From: an uncultured Bacteroidota bacterium
GTDB taxonomy: Bacteria > Bacteroidota > Bacteroidia > Chitinophagales > Chitinophagaceae
Direction: 5' to 3'
DNA: 36,630 nucleotides
NCBI GenBank assembly: GCA_903903635.1
Contig: CAIUZK010000033.1
Span: 1-36,630 of the forward strand
Part shown: one piece after another, positions 1 through 8,169 of the stretch
How the letters are laid out: each line of letters begins with the position of its first letter
Position numbering within the stretch: position 1 is the stretch's first letter
Notes under the pieces: model-generated
What the model was told of the DNA's origin: nothing
The model's input: only the letters and a program-made list of their open reading frames with translations
Database searches by the model: none
Translations under genes and position numbers: made by a program

Positions 1-11
1 ATTTTAATCAG

Positions 12-82
12 TAGTCCCGACTGGATTCGAACCAGGACAAACAGTACCAAAAACTGTTGTGCTACCGTTACACCACAGGACT
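12..82 (-). tRNA. tRNA-Gln (anticodon TTG)
   Basis: On the minus strand this stretch folds as a complete 71-base tRNA. The 7-bp acceptor stem pairs AGTCCTG with CGGGACT. There is a D-arm with GGTAGCAC, an anticodon arm ACAGT-TTTTGGT-ACTGT and a T-arm containing GGTTCGAATCC. The middle of the anticodon loop reads TTG, which decodes the glutamine codon CAA (and CAG by wobble). The discriminator base is A and no CCA is encoded, so CCA must be added after transcription. It points away from mrdA. Confidence 0.96.
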
Positions 83-230
83 AACTCGCGTAGCGGGCTG
101 CAAAGTTAAGGATGTAGCTTTAGATTAACAAACATTTTTTCGGCCTATTTACGCACTATTACTGTATAAATAATTCTTCATTCCTGCCTTTATTGTCTGT
201 TTTCTCTGCATTCAAATCCTCATTTTATGA

Positions 231-238
231 TAGCTTTG
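231..238 (+). promoter_or_regulatory. possible -7 box for mrdA-rodA
   Basis: TAGCTTTG matches the Bacteroidota -7 consensus TAnnTTTG and lies 29 bases before the mrdA start codon. No good TTG is present 19-21 bases upstream, so only half of the promoter signature is seen. Confidence 0.35.
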
Positions 239-267
239 CTACAATCATTTTACAATAAATTTCTGGT

Positions 268-2304
268 ATGCCTCCGGTGGCAAATTCCCGTCAATTCATC
301 ATTAGTTTTATATTTATAGGCATTGCGTCTGTAATATTGGTGCGCCTTTTTTTTCTTCAGAATTTTGAGGCCAAATATAAAATTCTGGCCAATGAATATG
401 CTATTTATAAAAAAGTGGTTTATCCGCCCCGTGGTGTAATACAAGACCGGAAGGGTATTGTTATGCTTGAGAATACTGTCATATACGATCTGATGGTTAC
501 ACCCCGCAACATTCCTAAGCCTTTCGATACCATGCAGTTTTGCACAGCGCTGGATATTGATAAGGCTACCTTTCTCAGTACCATGAAGAAGGTTTATGAG
601 CGCAATATAGATGTGCGGCAAAGCCCATTCATGGAGCAGCTTAGCCAGGAGCAATATGCCAGGTTTAGTGAGAACTCCTATATGTTTACCGGTTTCGAAC
701 CGGTGGAGCGTAACATAAGGGAATACCAGAGGGCCAGTGCGGGTATCTTATTGGGTTATATAGGTGAGGTTTCTCCCGAAATGCTCAAGAAGCCCCGATA
801 CTCATCTTACCGTCAGGGCGATTATGCCGGCCTCAGCGGTCTGGAGCTGCAATATGAAGAAGTGCTGCGTGGACAGAGAGGGGTACACTACCTGGAGCGC
901 GACAAATTCAATCGTCCACGCGACCCCTATAAGGGTGGAATACTGGATAGCCAGGAAATTTCCGGCAAATCACTTGAACTATACCTTGATGCCGAGCTAC
1001 AGACCTATGCCGAAAAATTAATGGCTAATAAGATAGGCAGTGTGGTGGCCATTGATCCGCAAACCGGTGGTATTCTCGCCATGGTGAGCAGCCCTACCTA
1101 CGACCCCAACCTGTTGCGAGGTCATGACAGGGCTAAGAATTATGCCATGCTTTTCAGGGATCCCACACGGCCTATGTTCAACCGGGCAATACAGGCCATG
1201 TATCCTCCTGGTTCCACTATCAAGCCATTTACAGGCCTGGTGGCACTCAATGTTGGTGCGATTACACCCTCATTCGGGTATGGCTGCCGGGGTAGTTATG
1301 GCGCTTGTCGCCGTTCCATTGCCTGCGAGCATAAAGATGCCGGCCATGCGGCCAATTTCAGACTGGCGCTGGCGCATTCCTGCAACTCTTATTTTTGTCA
1401 TGTGTTCCGTATGACTATCGATTATAAGAGCTTCAATAGTGTAAAGGAGGGTTTGCAGGTGTGGCATAATTATTACAATAGTTTCAGTTACGGTAAATTA
1501 ACAGGTATCGATATTCCCTATGAGCGAGGGGGTAATGTGCCCGACAGTAATTACTACAACAAGCTCTATCGCAATGTATGGAATTCGTGCACCGTGATAT
1601 TTGTGGGAATGGGGCAGGGTGAACTATTGCTTACGCCGCTGCAGATGGCCAATGGGATGTGTATAATTGCCAATAAAGGATTTTATTATACCCCTCACTT
1701 TGTGCGAGCCATAGGTAAAAATCAAAACGATACCTTATTGCGCAAATACCATGAAAAGCATGTGGTGCTCAATATTCCCGACTCTACATTCGATGCCGTG
1801 CAGCAAGCCATGCAGGATGTTGTGGAGAGTGGTACCGCTATTGGCGCCAAGATAGACGGTGTTTCAATTTGCGCTAAAACAGGTACTGCCGAAAACAAAG
1901 CCACCGTGAACGGGGAAGTGATCAAAATGCAGAACCACTCTATGTTTGTGGCCTTTGCTCCCCGCGAAAATCCAAAGATCGCCATTGCCGTGGCGCTCGA
2001 AAATGCAGGTTTTGGCGCTACCTGGGCGGCACCTATCGCCAGCCTGATAATGGAGAAGTACCTAAAGGATAGTGTTACCTATAAGCGTAAAGACATTGAA
2101 GATAAAATGATGAAGGCGCATCTTATAAATAAGTATGTTTATACCATTGATTCGGTAAAGCGGCTCCATGATGCAGCAATTTACCAGGCAAAAATAGAAA
2201 AACGATACCTTGCCGATAGTATTAAAACCGCTACCGATTCAACCAATTATGTGAGATGGATCGAGGCTAATCTGAAACTGGTAAGAAAACAAACGAAAAA
2301 ATAA
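268..2304 (+). CDS. mrdA: penicillin-binding protein 2 (elongasome transpeptidase)
   Basis: This is the class B penicillin-binding protein that cross-links new peptidoglycan during side-wall elongation, working with the RodA glycosyltransferase. It has one N-terminal membrane anchor (about residues 9-30), a PBP dimerisation domain (about 50-230) and a periplasmic transpeptidase domain. All three catalytic motifs are present: SxxK as PPGSTIKPF (Ser316, Lys319), SxN as SCN (371-373) and KTG at 537-539. The 678 residues are slightly longer than usual because of a charged tail after about residue 605. The ATG start places the membrane anchor at the normal distance. rodA follows after 17 bases, so the two are very probably co-transcribed. 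The mreBCD genes often found just upstream are absent; a tRNA on the other strand is there instead. Confidence 0.95.
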   Translation: MPPVANSRQFIISFIFIGIASVILVRLFFLQNFEAKYKILANEYAIYKKVVYPPRGVIQDRKGIVMLENTVIYDLMVTPRNIPKPFDTMQFCTALDIDKATFLSTMKKVYERNIDVRQSPFMEQLSQEQYARFSENSYMFTGFEPVERNIREYQRASAGILLGYIGEVSPEMLKKPRYSSYRQGDYAGLSGLELQYEEVLRGQRGVHYLERDKFNRPRDPYKGGILDSQEISGKSLELYLDAELQTYAEKLMANKIGSVVAIDPQTGGILAMVSSPTYDPNLLRGHDRAKNYAMLFRDPTRPMFNRAIQAMYPPGSTIKPFTGLVALNVGAITPSFGYGCRGSYGACRRSIACEHKDAGHAANFRLALAHSCNSYFCHVFRMTIDYKSFNSVKEGLQVWHNYYNSFSYGKLTGIDIPYERGGNVPDSNYYNKLYRNVWNSCTVIFVGMGQGELLLTPLQMANGMCIIANKGFYYTPHFVRAIGKNQNDTLLRKYHEKHVVLNIPDSTFDAVQQAMQDVVESGTAIGAKIDGVSICAKTGTAENKATVNGEVIKMQNHSMFVAFAPRENPKIAIAVALENAGFGATWAAPIASLIMEKYLKDSVTYKRKDIEDKMMKAHLINKYVYTIDSVKRLHDAAIYQAKIEKRYLADSIKTATDSTNYVRWIEANLKLVRKQTKK

Positions 2305-2321
2305 TATTTTATATATAGCGC

Positions 2322-3644
2322 ATGAGCTCATTACGAAAGGCATTGTTTTACAGAATAGACGGTATCATCCTGATGATCTATATAATGCTGGTATTTATTG
2401 GCATTACTACTGTTTATTCGGTAGAGCACCGCACTACAGATACTGCCTTCATTATGATGAACAAGAGCTATATGAAGCAACTCGTATGGTTTGGTTATTC
2501 TTTACTGCTGGGTTTCATTATTTTGCTTACCGATAGTAAGTTCTTTTCTTCTTTTGCCTTTTTAATTTATACTGTAGCTATTGCCGTACTCATAATCACC
2601 ATATTTGCCGGGGTAGATGTAAAGGGTTCGCGGTCGTGGCTGGGGGTGGGTAGTTTCCGGTTTCAGCCGGGTGAGGTAGCTAAGATATTTACCGCCATGG
2701 CATTGGCTAAGTTTTTCTCTCTGCCCGAAACCAATTTTGCCCGGCTCAAAGACCGGCTGGTAGCGGTAGCCATAGCATTAACTCCTGCCCTGCTCATTAT
2801 TCTGCAAAAAGAAACCGGCCTTGCCCTGGTTTATTTCTGTTTCTTCCTGGTTATGTACCGGGAGGGGCTGCCCAATGCAGTACTGGTTATTGGTTTTTCA
2901 GTGGTGGCATTGGTGCTGGCTACCTTGCTCATAGAGCGAAAGATGTTGTTCGTTGTGATTACGCTTTTTGCTATTGTAATTGGTCTGCTCATCCGTAATA
3001 CCCTGCGGCGCAAAATAATTGCGCGTATCATTCTTGGAGGGGCGTGGGTCTTTTGCATCATTTTCTCGCAGGTGGCAGTGCCCTTTGTTTTTAAACATGT
3101 GCTCCAGCGTCACCAGATCGACCGCATATTTTCTACATTGGGCAAGGAGGTGCCCGATGAGTACGACAAAACAATGGTAGCCGGTGAGGAGAAAAAAGGA
3201 AACAGCAGTGAATACAATGTATTGCAATCAAAGGTAGCTATTGGTTCGGGTGGTTTCTGGGGCAAGGGTTTCCTCAATGGCACCTCAACCAAAAATCAGT
3301 TCGTACCAGAGCAGAATACCGACTTTATCTTTTGCGCGGTAGGCGAGCAGTTCGGATTTGTGGGCAGCGCCGTGCTGATCATATTGTATGTATCGCTGAT
3401 GCTGCGCATCATTTTCGTAGGTGAGCGACAACGATCGGTGTTCACGAGGGTATATGCCTATTGTGTGGCCTGTATTCTCTTTTTCCACTTTGCCGTCAAT
3501 ATATCCATGACCATTGGCCTGATGCCGGTAATTGGTATCACCCTGCCATTCCTCAGTTATGGCGGGTCGTCGTTGCTTTCGTTCAGCGTACTCATCTTTA
3601 TCCTGATAAGGCTGGATGCGGACAGGCAGACGATTATCAGGTAG
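2322..3644 (+). CDS. rodA: rod shape-determining protein RodA (SEDS glycosyltransferase)
   Basis: A SEDS-family integral membrane protein that polymerises lipid II into glycan strands together with PBP2. The sequence has about ten hydrophobic segments. It carries the family signatures: EQNTDFIF with the conserved aspartate at residue 334 (equivalent to the essential Asp of RodA/FtsW), and LPFLSYGGSS near the C-terminus (Ser412-Ser417). At 440 residues it is longer than the roughly 370 of E. coli RodA. The extra length lies mainly in the charged stretch around residues 265-310, before the catalytic loop. FtsW is a close relative, but the direct pairing with mrdA favours RodA. Confidence 0.94.
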   Translation: MSSLRKALFYRIDGIILMIYIMLVFIGITTVYSVEHRTTDTAFIMMNKSYMKQLVWFGYSLLLGFIILLTDSKFFSSFAFLIYTVAIAVLIITIFAGVDVKGSRSWLGVGSFRFQPGEVAKIFTAMALAKFFSLPETNFARLKDRLVAVAIALTPALLIILQKETGLALVYFCFFLVMYREGLPNAVLVIGFSVVALVLATLLIERKMLFVVITLFAIVIGLLIRNTLRRKIIARIILGGAWVFCIIFSQVAVPFVFKHVLQRHQIDRIFSTLGKEVPDEYDKTMVAGEEKKGNSSEYNVLQSKVAIGSGGFWGKGFLNGTSTKNQFVPEQNTDFIFCAVGEQFGFVGSAVLIILYVSLMLRIIFVGERQRSVFTRVYAYCVACILFFHFAVNISMTIGLMPVIGITLPFLSYGGSSLLSFSVLIFILIRLDADRQTIIR

Positions 3645-3706
3645 ATTTTTGATTTCCAATGGGATAATTCCCGATTACTTTATTTGGCAAGGGTGGGGCA
3701 GTCTGA

Positions 3707-4228
3707 CTAAAAATAACCAAGGTATTCCCTGGAATGGGTGGTATATTCTATACTTACCTCATCGCCAACATTCAAAAGCAGGTAGTCTTCATGGCTTACC
3801 TCTATGCTGAGTTTTATTTTCGAGTCAATGTAAAAGTGATAGGTATCTCTTGTGGCAATATGAACCTTCTTGACAATGTGAATTTTTTCTATTGTTTTTG
3901 TTTTTTCCTGTATGTCCAGTTGTGTCTTTCTGGGGTAGGTGCGGTAGGCAATATAGGTAGTTACAAGTGAAAGCATCAGCAATGCTCCTGCTGCCGAAAA
4001 AAACTTCAAGGGTGAAAATGCATTTGGCATACCATCAGCCACCCGATACCATGCACCGGCAAAAGGTATTATGAAACAAAGCACCATTTCTATCTGGAAA
4101 ACCTTGTAATAATTGGAACGGTCTTTGGTAACCTTCCGCTCAAGGAATGATAATTCCTCGGGTTCAAGTGGCTCAGTATATAGTTTTATGGTATCCTGCA
4201 CAGATGCTATATTATTACAATGATACAA
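3707..4228 (-). CDS. small membrane protein of unknown function
   Basis: I do not recognise the family. The protein has an N-terminal charged region, two hydrophobic helices (about residues 48-65 and 76-96) and a C-terminal soluble part rich in beta-type residues (about 105-173). The overall shape is a two-pass membrane protein with a cytoplasmic or periplasmic tail. The start is uncertain. The longest frame begins at a TTG (4226-4228), but that codon lies inside a sequence matching the -7 promoter box (TAAATTTG on the minus strand, 4226-4233). An in-frame GTG at 4199-4201 would give 164 residues and fit a transcript starting near 4220. There is no ATG before residue 48. It converges with rodA. 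Confidence 0.6.
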   Translation of the reverse strand: MYHCNNIASVQDTIKLYTEPLEPEELSFLERKVTKDRSNYYKVFQIEMVLCFIIPFAGAWYRVADGMPNAFSPLKFFSAAGALLMLSLVTTYIAYRTYPRKTQLDIQEKTKTIEKIHIVKKVHIATRDTYHFYIDSKIKLSIEVSHEDYLLLNVGDEVSIEYTTHSREYLGYF

Positions 4229-4360
4229 ATTTAATTATTATTGTCATTTATTTTTTTTTATCGGATGCCATCAGCTAAAAAAATTGCAAACTTATGATGC
4301 TATTAAGATCACAGCCCTTATTTTTAGGCAAATTTTCACAAGTACCACTTTCCGATATTC

Positions 4361-5623
4361 ATGGTGAAACAACATAATAAGAATCTGGATATCTTGCGTG
4401 GAGTTGCGGCATTCCTTGTTGTATTTTATCATTTGGTACTTTTCCATGACCTATTTGACAAGGGATTGGCTCTTGGTCCTGTTTTTAATTATGATTTTCC
4501 GGGCCATCTGGCCGTCCTTATTTTCTTTGTGCTTTCAGGTTATGTTATCGGGCTAAACCACCCAACTATTACAAGCCGAAAAGAGGTAGGGGTTTATATA
4601 AAAAAACGCCTTGTAAGGGTGGTGCCCATTTACTTTGTTGTGGTACTCTGCACTGCTTTTTTTGTTGCCAGGGAATATAATCTTACTAAAGTCCTTTCCA
4701 ATCTGTTCTTTGTCAGTGTACCAATGAATAATGTTATGACACAAGATTCTCCGCTTTGGTCGCTTAACTACGAACTTTTGTATTATTTTATTTTTATATT
4801 CATTGCCTGGTTTAAAATTGACCTGAAGAAAACGTTAGTAGCATTATTAATAATTATCACTGCTGCTTTTGCCTTTTTTCATGAAAGGGGAATTTATCCA
4901 TTATTCATAAGTTATTTCATAGGCCTGATTTTTTGGATAACGGGGGCTATGATCGCACAAACAAAATTGCCAGAATGGAAAATCTCCAATTCCCGCATGG
5001 TCTCAGTTTTCCTTATGGTATTTTGTATAGATTTGCTTAACCCTTATGTGCATTTTTTGCAAATATTGAAAATCAATGTGCATAACTATGATTATCTCAA
5101 TTTCTTTCAGCGGTCGATTACCTATGCCGATCTTTTCTACCTCCCTTTTACATTCATTTTAATTTGCTCCCTTACCTATTCAGCCAACAGGTTTAATAAG
5201 ATCTTCCTCTACAGCACCTATGCTTGCACCCTTTTTAGCTTGTACATGATTTTTCATTACCTCGGATGGGATTATATGGTAAAAGAGCATTTTGTTGTGC
5301 CGGCTGTTTTTTTGATAAGCAGTATATTCCTTTGGGTATCCAATTTTTCATTCAATATTAAAATAAATCAGGTATTAAAATCATCAGCATCATTGAGCAC
5401 GGTATCCTATGCGGTTTATATACTTCATATGCCCCTGCTGTTTACATTTGGATGGATAACTGCAACATCACCTCTGTTATTTACGATCAAATTTGTGGCC
5501 TACCTGACTGTATTATATACAGTGTCTTGGTTGCTGGAGGAAAAATATCAGATCTACATCAAAAGCCTTTTCTTTAAGAAAAGAGCTCAAACAATTCCTG
5601 TATCGGATGGGGCTGAAGCCTGA
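4361..5623 (+). CDS. acyltransferase 3 family membrane protein (OafA/NodX type)
   Basis: An integral membrane O-acyltransferase of the acyltransferase-3 family. These enzymes move acetyl or other short acyl groups onto surface sugars such as O-antigen, exopolysaccharide or peptidoglycan. The N-terminus has the family hallmark: LDILRG (Arg13) followed by the conserved histidine in VVFYHL (His24). About ten hydrophobic segments follow, and 420 residues is close to the family norm. There is no SGNH domain, so it is the short, membrane-only form. It stands alone, with no glycosyltransferase neighbours, so its substrate cannot be inferred. Confidence 0.88.
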   Translation: MVKQHNKNLDILRGVAAFLVVFYHLVLFHDLFDKGLALGPVFNYDFPGHLAVLIFFVLSGYVIGLNHPTITSRKEVGVYIKKRLVRVVPIYFVVVLCTAFFVAREYNLTKVLSNLFFVSVPMNNVMTQDSPLWSLNYELLYYFIFIFIAWFKIDLKKTLVALLIIITAAFAFFHERGIYPLFISYFIGLIFWITGAMIAQTKLPEWKISNSRMVSVFLMVFCIDLLNPYVHFLQILKINVHNYDYLNFFQRSITYADLFYLPFTFILICSLTYSANRFNKIFLYSTYACTLFSLYMIFHYLGWDYMVKEHFVVPAVFLISSIFLWVSNFSFNIKINQVLKSSASLSTVSYAVYILHMPLLFTFGWITATSPLLFTIKFVAYLTVLYTVSWLLEEKYQIYIKSLFFKKRAQTIPVSDGAEA

Positions 5624-5755
5624 AGCTAAAAAGTATTAACCCCTAACTCTGCAATAAATCACTTCGTCTATAACAAAAAGCGAGAAAAAACGCGGCAAAC
5701 TGTAGGTTGTTCAGCAATTCTGCATCAAATTATTAAGTTGTTGTCGAAAGAGTAA

Positions 5756-5977
5756 GTGACGATGATTAAATAAAGTACACCATCTTACTCGTTCTTTTTC
5801 CTTTCTACTTCGTTGTAGCAGTCTTTAAAATAGCGCACTATTCGCGGATTTTACGCCTCGTATAACATGCCTTCGCTAAAGCTATGGCAGTTAATAACAT
5901 GCCTTCGCTAAAGCTATGGCAGTTAATAACAGAAATATAACTTCGCAATATGGTGTACTTTATTTAATCAACGTCAC
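5756..5977. mobile_element. MITE-like inverted-repeat element, copy A (222 bp)
   Basis: The two ends form 28-bp terminal inverted repeats (5756-5783 and 5950-5977) with one mismatch. Both start GTGACG and contain AAATAAAG. The interior (about 5784-5860) is clearly homologous to the element at 33521-33677; shared blocks include CTTCGTTGTA, CACTATTCGC and GATTTTACGCCT. The flanking triplets are TAA (5753-5755) and TGA (5978-5980). These do not match each other, but both fit the TNA pattern of the 3-bp duplication seen at the other copy. The element is longer than copy B because of a 32-bp tandem duplication (5864-5927). It encodes no transposase, so it would have to be moved in trans. Confidence 0.75.
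5864..5927. repeat. two perfect tandem copies of a 32-bp unit
   Basis: The unit beginning AACATGCCTTCGCTAAAG occurs at 5864-5895 and again at 5896-5927 without mismatches. It contains an imperfect palindrome running from GCCTTCGC to GGC, related to the REP-like hairpins at 36541-36572 and 36597-36626. It sits inside element copy A and is absent from copy B. Confidence 0.9.
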
Positions 5978-6165
5978 TGAGGGGCATTAATACCAGTTTT
6001 CGTATCAACCACTTTCCAGCAAAGTATCTTCTATGCCAAAACCCTCGGGTTGCTTCCTTTGTCGCAATGATTGGTGTGATGTGGTACAAGCGTGCTATGG
6101 TCACTATGGCTGGATAGCAGTAATGGCTTGTGGATCCCGATTTTTATTATTGTGGTTATTGGTGT

Positions 6166-7353
6166 TTAGCTCATAAGGCTGTTTACGGCGCACCAGGCCA
6201 TCATGCCCATGCCGGTTTTTAAGGCTTCTTCGTGGATATCGAAATGGGCATTATGGACGGGGGCGGTGAATTGCTGTTCGTTGAGGCTGGTGCCTATGCG
6301 GAAGAAACAGCCGGGAATGTGTTGTGTATAGAAACTGAAGTCTTCGCCTGCCATGCGCATATCGAGATGGTGTACATTGTCTTCGCCTACATAGTCTTTT
6401 GCCCATTGGGTGGCGCGGTGTGTGAGCGCGGGATCGTTGTACAAGGACGGATAGCCCGGGGGGATATCGATGGTGGCGGTGGCCCCGTAGGCGGTGGCGG
6501 TGGCTATGGTGAATTCTTTTATGAGTCTGTGGGCCTCGTTACGCCATGGCTCGTCCATGGTGCGGAAAGTGCCGAGTATGTCGACGGTCTCTGGTATAAC
6601 ATTGGTGGCAAAGCCTCCCTGAATTTTACCGAAGGTGAGTACAGATGGAATGAGGGGGTTGCACTTGCGGGATACTATCTGCTGCAGGCCGGTAATGATG
6701 AGGGCTGCAATGGCAATAGGATCGGCAGTGAGGTGCGGGAGTGCGGCATGTCCGCCTGTTGCCCCGATGGTGATGTACACCTCATCGGCGCTGGCCATGT
6801 ATTGTCCGGCCCGGAAGGCTGTGGCGCCACTGGGCAGGTGCGGGTATACATGCAGTGCGAAGATGGCCTCAGGCCTGGGGTTTTCAAGAACACCGGCCTC
6901 AATCATGAGACTGGCGCCGCCGGGGTTCATTTCCTCCCCTGGCTGAAAGATGAGCTTGATGGTGCCTTGCAAATCGTGGCGCAGATCGTGCAGTATCTTA
7001 GCGGCTCCGAGCAGGCAACTGGTATGTACATCATGGCCGCATGCGTGCATGATGCCATCGTTGAGGGAGCGGTAGCTGGTATCGTTTTTCTCTTGTATGG
7101 GCAGGGCATCGAGATCGGCACGGAGGGCAATGCATCGGCTACCGGGATTATTGCCCTCGATAAGGCCAACAACACCTGTTCCGGCCACACCTGCCTGGTG
7201 CTTAATGCTCCATGAGGCTAGTTTGCCGGCTACAAAGGCAGCAGTATTATATTCCTGATAAGATAACTCGGGGTGGGCATGTATATGGTGACGGATAGCC
7301 TGTACCTCGGCGAAGTACTCTTCGGACTTTTGCTTTATCTGCGCTAATAACAT
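6166..7353 (-). CDS. M20 family metallo-amidohydrolase (N-acyl-amino-acid hydrolase type)
   Basis: A cytoplasmic zinc-type hydrolase of the M20D branch, which removes acyl groups from N-acyl amino acids or related amides; the exact substrate is not shown. The first metal motif reads MHACGHDVH, with Cys105 and His107 as the typical ligands. PGEEMNPGG supplies the catalytic and ligand glutamates (Glu140/141). His168 (ALHVYP) and a histidine in HNAHFD (367-370) complete the site. The lid/dimerisation domain is around residues 180-290. The 395 residues match family length. The start is the first ATG of the frame. It follows the SPOR gene on the same strand after 62 bases and may be co-transcribed. 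Confidence 0.92.
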   Translation of the reverse strand: MLLAQIKQKSEEYFAEVQAIRHHIHAHPELSYQEYNTAAFVAGKLASWSIKHQAGVAGTGVVGLIEGNNPGSRCIALRADLDALPIQEKNDTSYRSLNDGIMHACGHDVHTSCLLGAAKILHDLRHDLQGTIKLIFQPGEEMNPGGASLMIEAGVLENPRPEAIFALHVYPHLPSGATAFRAGQYMASADEVYITIGATGGHAALPHLTADPIAIAALIITGLQQIVSRKCNPLIPSVLTFGKIQGGFATNVIPETVDILGTFRTMDEPWRNEAHRLIKEFTIATATAYGATATIDIPPGYPSLYNDPALTHRATQWAKDYVGEDNVHHLDMRMAGEDFSFYTQHIPGCFFRIGTSLNEQQFTAPVHNAHFDIHEEALKTGMGMMAWCAVNSLMS

Positions 7354-7415
7354 GATTACTAAGTTAGGCTATTTTAATTGTTGCGGCTGTTTTTTTTACA
7401 TATTGGCGGTTGATA

Positions 7416-8102
7416 CTAATTGGCGGAAGTCGCAATATTGTCGGGCACGATCATGGTGGCGGGGCTGAAGAGGGGCTTAAGCTGCCTGAGCATGGCGTCG
7501 GCGGCATCGCGGCTGGAATAGTCGCCTACCTTAACCCTGAAGCCGGGGGCTATATAAACCAGGTAGCAATGCACACCGGGATAGCGGTGCATGAAATCAT
7601 TTTTTACCTCGGCAGCCTTGTTGCGGTCCGGGCCATTGTATATCTGCACACGGAAACCGTGGCTGGTGGTAACAGGAGGGTTGGTGGCATGAACAGGTGG
7701 CCATTTGGCTGCGGTGACGGGCGGAGCAGCATCGGGTGCGGGAGTAACTACCTTTTCGCCCTGCATGCCAATGGTGACCCTGGCAGGGCCGGATGGTGCA
7801 GGTTTGGAGGAAGGTTTGGTTTTGGGTACGGCAGCGGTTGTAGCCGGAGGATGAACGGCGGTTGGTTTGTCTTCTTCGATCACTTCGATCTTGTGTGGTT
7901 TAACAGGTTCGGGTTTGTGTTTTTTTTCTTTGGTGGCTACCGGAGGTGGCGGTGGGGTAGGTGCAGTGTGGGGTTTGAGCAGGAGTTGCAGGCGTGGATC
8001 GGCATGAACGACTACGTTGCCATTCTTGCTATCCTGCGCGGAAACATGAATAGAGAGCAACAGTAATGTTGTAAGGGCAACTAATTTATTTATTAACCTC
8101 AT
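7416..8102 (-). CDS. SPOR-domain secreted or envelope protein
   Basis: Residues 1-22 form a signal peptide ending in VSAQ. A long, low-complexity, Pro/Ala/Thr/Lys-rich linker follows (about 40-150). The C-terminal domain (about 150-225) is a SPOR domain, visible as GFRVQIYNG and the paired FRVKVGDYSSRDAADAMLRQL. SPOR domains bind denuded peptidoglycan glycans, often at division sites, so the protein is expected in the periplasm attached to the wall. A partner or enzymatic function is not visible. A strong Bacteroidota-type promoter match lies just upstream (8123-8153). Confidence 0.88.
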   Translation of the reverse strand: MRLINKLVALTTLLLLSIHVSAQDSKNGNVVVHADPRLQLLLKPHTAPTPPPPPVATKEKKHKPEPVKPHKIEVIEEDKPTAVHPPATTAAVPKTKPSSKPAPSGPARVTIGMQGEKVVTPAPDAAPPVTAAKWPPVHATNPPVTTSHGFRVQIYNGPDRNKAAEVKNDFMHRYPGVHCYLVYIAPGFRVKVGDYSSRDAADAMLRQLKPLFSPATMIVPDNIATSAN

Positions 8103-8122
8103 TGTTAAAATTGGAACAGAGG

Positions 8123-8153
8123 CAAAACTACGCTAAACAGGCAGTACATACAA
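8123..8153 (-). promoter_or_regulatory. predicted Bacteroidota promoter for the SPOR gene
   Basis: On the minus strand the sequence reads TTG, 20 bases, then TAGTTTTG. This fits the Bacteroidota -33/-7 pattern TTG-N19/21-TAnnTTTG. The expected start of transcription is near 8116, about 14 bases before the ATG. Confidence 0.6.
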
Positions 8154-8169
8154 CAGCCGCAGAAAATGA

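Larger units (their letters stand above)
5624..6165. other. 542-bp intergenic region with an inverted-repeat element
   Basis: No gene is supported here. The middle (5756-5977) is a 222-bp inverted-repeat element described separately. The flanks, 5624-5755 and 5978-6165, hold no convincing ORF, RNA gene or promoter match. It lies between the 3' ends of the acyltransferase and amidohydrolase genes, which converge on it. Confidence 0.7.

Noticed and set aside
3658-3672. A terminator hairpin after rodA (GGGA-TAAT-TCCC)
   Set aside because: The stem is only four base pairs and no T-run follows.
5864-5927. A possible CRISPR fragment (32-bp repeat)
   Set aside because: The two units follow directly with no spacer, and no cas gene is present.
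6232-7215. A 327-codon open frame on the plus strand opposite the M20 amidohydrolase
   Set aside because: The minus-strand frame has a complete set of metal ligands and family length. The opposite frame has no domain and comes from GC-rich codon use of the real gene.
7410-8066. A 218-codon plus-strand frame rich in Gly, Arg and Phe
   Set aside because: It is the mirror of the Pro/Ala/Lys-rich linker of the SPOR protein, which has a clear signal peptide, promoter and C-terminal domain.
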